This document shows positions 5,804 through 6,923 of a stretch of 6,923 bases of DNA, one piece after another; position 1 is the first letter of the stretch; each line of letters opens with the position of its first letter. A program made the position numbers and the translations under genes. The stretch comes from Microcaldota archaeon (GTDB taxonomy: Archaea > Iainarchaeota > Iainarchaeia > Iainarchaeales > JAGVWC01). A model generated the notes under the pieces. The model worked only from the letters and a program-made list of their open reading frames with translations, ran no database searches and was not told the origin of the DNA. The stretch lies in assembly GCA_018813975.1 (NCBI GenBank), contig JAHJAQ010000137.1:1-6923 (forward strand), given 5' to 3'.

Positions 5804-6821
5804 GTGATTTTTTTGCAGATCGGCATTCCAAAAGAAACCAAAGAAAACGAATACCGCGTGGCCTTAGTGCCAAAAGACGTAGAAAAATTAGTAGAAAGAG
5901 GCCACGAAGTATTTGTAGAACAAAACGTTGGAGGAGCAGCAGGATTTCCAAACCACGCCTACGAAGCAATTGGTGCCCAAATAACCCCTAATGCCTGGCA
6001 ATCTCCCCTTGTAGTAAAAGTAAAAGCCCTTGCTAGTGACCCCTTACAAGAAAACCAGGTTTTTATGGCGTACTTGCACGTGGAAAAAGGCCAATCCCCA
6101 GACCTCTTAAAAAAATTGTTGGAAAAAAAAGTAACAGGATATGCTTTTGAAGAAATTTGTGATAAAACCGGTAATCGAATGGTAAACCTGGGATTTGAAG
6201 CTGGAATTGTAGGGATGTATGAGGGCCTTAGAACCTTTGGAAGACACCAACAAGAAAACCCATTCCAATCCTTACCCCCCATAAAAGAAATTGACCAAGC
6301 AAAAGCATTCAAATTCTTATCCAAGCTAGAACTAAAAGAAACCGTGTACATTGCAATTATGGGGGCGGGAAATGTTTCACGCGGCTGCCAAGAAGTTCTA
6401 AGCAAGACAGGCATAAAACCACAAATACTAATTGAAGAGCATACTCCACACATCGAACAGTATTTACCAGATCTTGATATTTTGGTTAATGCCGTAGCAT
6501 GGTTTCCAGGACAATCCCACTTGGTTACCAAAAAAATGCTTGAAATAATGAAAAAAAAACGCGTTAATCGTGGATATTTCGTGCGATCAAAACGGTGCTA
6601 TTGAATCCTGTATTCCAACCAACTGGAACAACCCTACCTATAGAACAAAAGGAATCTTGCACTCGTGCATTGACAACCTTCCAACAGCCATTCCAAAAGA
6701 ATCTTCAACTCATTTGAGTGCCATGATTTCGCCATTTGTTTTACAAGTAGCCAATGGAAAAAACCTTGAAACCGGTTTAATGACCCAAAATGGACAGATA
6801 AAATTCGAAAAAAAGCGCTAA
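5804..6821 (+). pseudogene. Alanine dehydrogenase/saccharopine dehydrogenase-family protein, split by one frameshift
   Basis: Encodes an NAD(P)-dependent dehydrogenase of the AlaDH/PNT superfamily in two frames: codons from 5804 to about 6556, then from 6558 to the stop at 6821, about 338 residues joined. Visible are IGIPKETKENEYRVAL (N-terminus), VVKVK with Lys72 and Lys74, YLHVE with His92 (the equivalent Lys and His act in substrate binding and catalysis in the family), GNRMVNLGFEAGIVG then GLR, the Rossmann loop GAGNVSRG at 187-194, and, after the shift, LIVDISCDQNGAIES and CIDNLPTAIPKESS. The VDISCD, IDNLP and GFxAG features resemble lysine-forming saccharopine dehydrogenase and N5-(carboxyethyl)ornithine synthase more than true alanine dehydrogenase, so the substrate is uncertain. 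The unshifted frame ends early at 6604. The lesion is one extra A in a run at 6551-6559; both sides are well preserved, so this may be a sequencing error or a slippage-rescued gene rather than a dead one. The start is GTG 5804 or TTG 5813, which would give MQIGIPKE. Confidence 0.8.
6551..6559 (+). other. Run of nine A at the frameshift point
   Basis: The codon ATG at 6548 is followed by nine A and then CGCG. With eight A the protein would read MKKNALIVDISCD, exactly the family pattern; with nine it reads MKKKRVNRG and stops at 6604. Long A runs cause polymerase slippage in sequencing, replication and transcription, so the run is the obvious cause whichever explanation holds. Confidence 0.8.
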
Positions 6822-6847
6822 AGAGAACCAAAACCACTATTAACTAG

Positions 6848-6854
6848 TTTTTTT
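6848..6854 (+). terminator. Oligo-T run after the dehydrogenase gene
   Basis: Seven T lie 27 bases after the dehydrogenase stop, in the gap before the next start. This fits an archaeal oligo-T terminator. The run is also centred about 23-27 bases before the ATG at 6874, so it may double as a poor TATA element. No stem is seen. Confidence 0.4.
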
Positions 6855-6873
6855 ACTATTATATTTGATTTCA

Positions 6874-6923
6874 ATGAATCGATTTAAAACAATCAGCACT
6901 ATTTTCGTGGTAGTGAGTATTGC
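6874..6923 (+). CDS. Start of a probable exported or membrane protein (cut by window edge)
   Basis: An open frame from the ATG at 6874 runs off the window after 16 full codons, reading MNRFKTISTIFVVVSI. Two basic residues followed by a hydrophobic stretch are what the beginning of a signal peptide or membrane anchor looks like. No SD sequence is present; T- and TA-rich sequence lies upstream. Too little is visible to name a family, and the call depends on the frame staying open beyond the window. Confidence 0.45.
   Translation, partial: MNRFKTISTIFVVVSI

Noticed and set aside
5959..6531. A 190-codon open frame on the minus strand opposite the dehydrogenase gene
   Set aside because: It lies wholly antisense to a gene with clear family motifs, its translation has no recognisable domain and irregular composition, and no promoter or SD supports it.
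6570..6821. A separate small gene starting at GTG 6570
   Set aside because: Its translation continues the dehydrogenase family pattern (VDISCD, IDNLP), and the in-frame codons just before it (Asn-Ala-Leu-Ile) also fit, so it is the C-terminal piece of the frameshifted gene.
1..6923. tRNA or rRNA genes, CRISPR arrays, insertion sequences
   Set aside because: I saw no tRNA-like clover-leaf signature, rRNA segment, regularly spaced repeat or transposase motif on either strand; almost all sequence is accounted for by protein genes and short promoters.

Overview
The window is a compact, A/T-rich stretch (roughly 40% GC by eye) that is most likely archaeal, possibly from a small-genome (DPANN-type) archaeon. 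The reasons are an archaeal-type valyl-tRNA synthetase, a helix-turn-helix/CBS regulator of the COG3620 type common in archaea, and TATA-like boxes about 25-28 bases before start codons that lack a Shine-Dalgarno (SD) sequence, the pattern of leaderless archaeal transcripts. S-adenosylmethionine synthetase is the exception: it is the bacterial form (MetK), not the divergent archaeal one, so it was probably acquired by transfer. The lineage is an inference; no rRNA or other decisive marker is present.

Layout. Positions 1-1395 are on the minus strand: the start of a YbaK-like aminoacyl-tRNA deacylase gene (cut by the window edge) downstream of metK. A 147-base divergent promoter region follows. 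Reading right from it is a probable three-gene operon: an HTH-CBS regulator, a small cysteine-rich lipoprotein-like protein with a duplicated motif, and valS. valS meets a minus-strand pair tail to tail, with the two stop codons sharing bases. The pair is a secreted, C-terminally anchored protein and a four-helix membrane protein joined by an ATGA overlap. A second divergent promoter region leads to an alanine dehydrogenase/saccharopine dehydrogenase-family gene that is intact except for a one-base frameshift in a run of nine A. The window ends in the first 16 codons of a probable exported protein.

How the parts may work together. Three genes concern aminoacylation or its proofreading (YbaK-like, ValS) or SAM supply (MetK). 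The most interesting possibility lies between metK and the HTH-CBS gene. Each of the two divergent promoters has a TTCCGA-containing palindrome beside its TATA box, and CBS domains are known to bind adenosyl ligands, in some cases SAM itself. This suggests, as a hypothesis only, an archaeal regulator that senses SAM or adenylates and controls metK and its own operon. The second item of interest is the membrane pair, whose mature N-terminus DVGPSPS and Glu/Asn-bearing helices recall uncharacterised bacterial proteins in which, from memory, both parts are one polypeptide.
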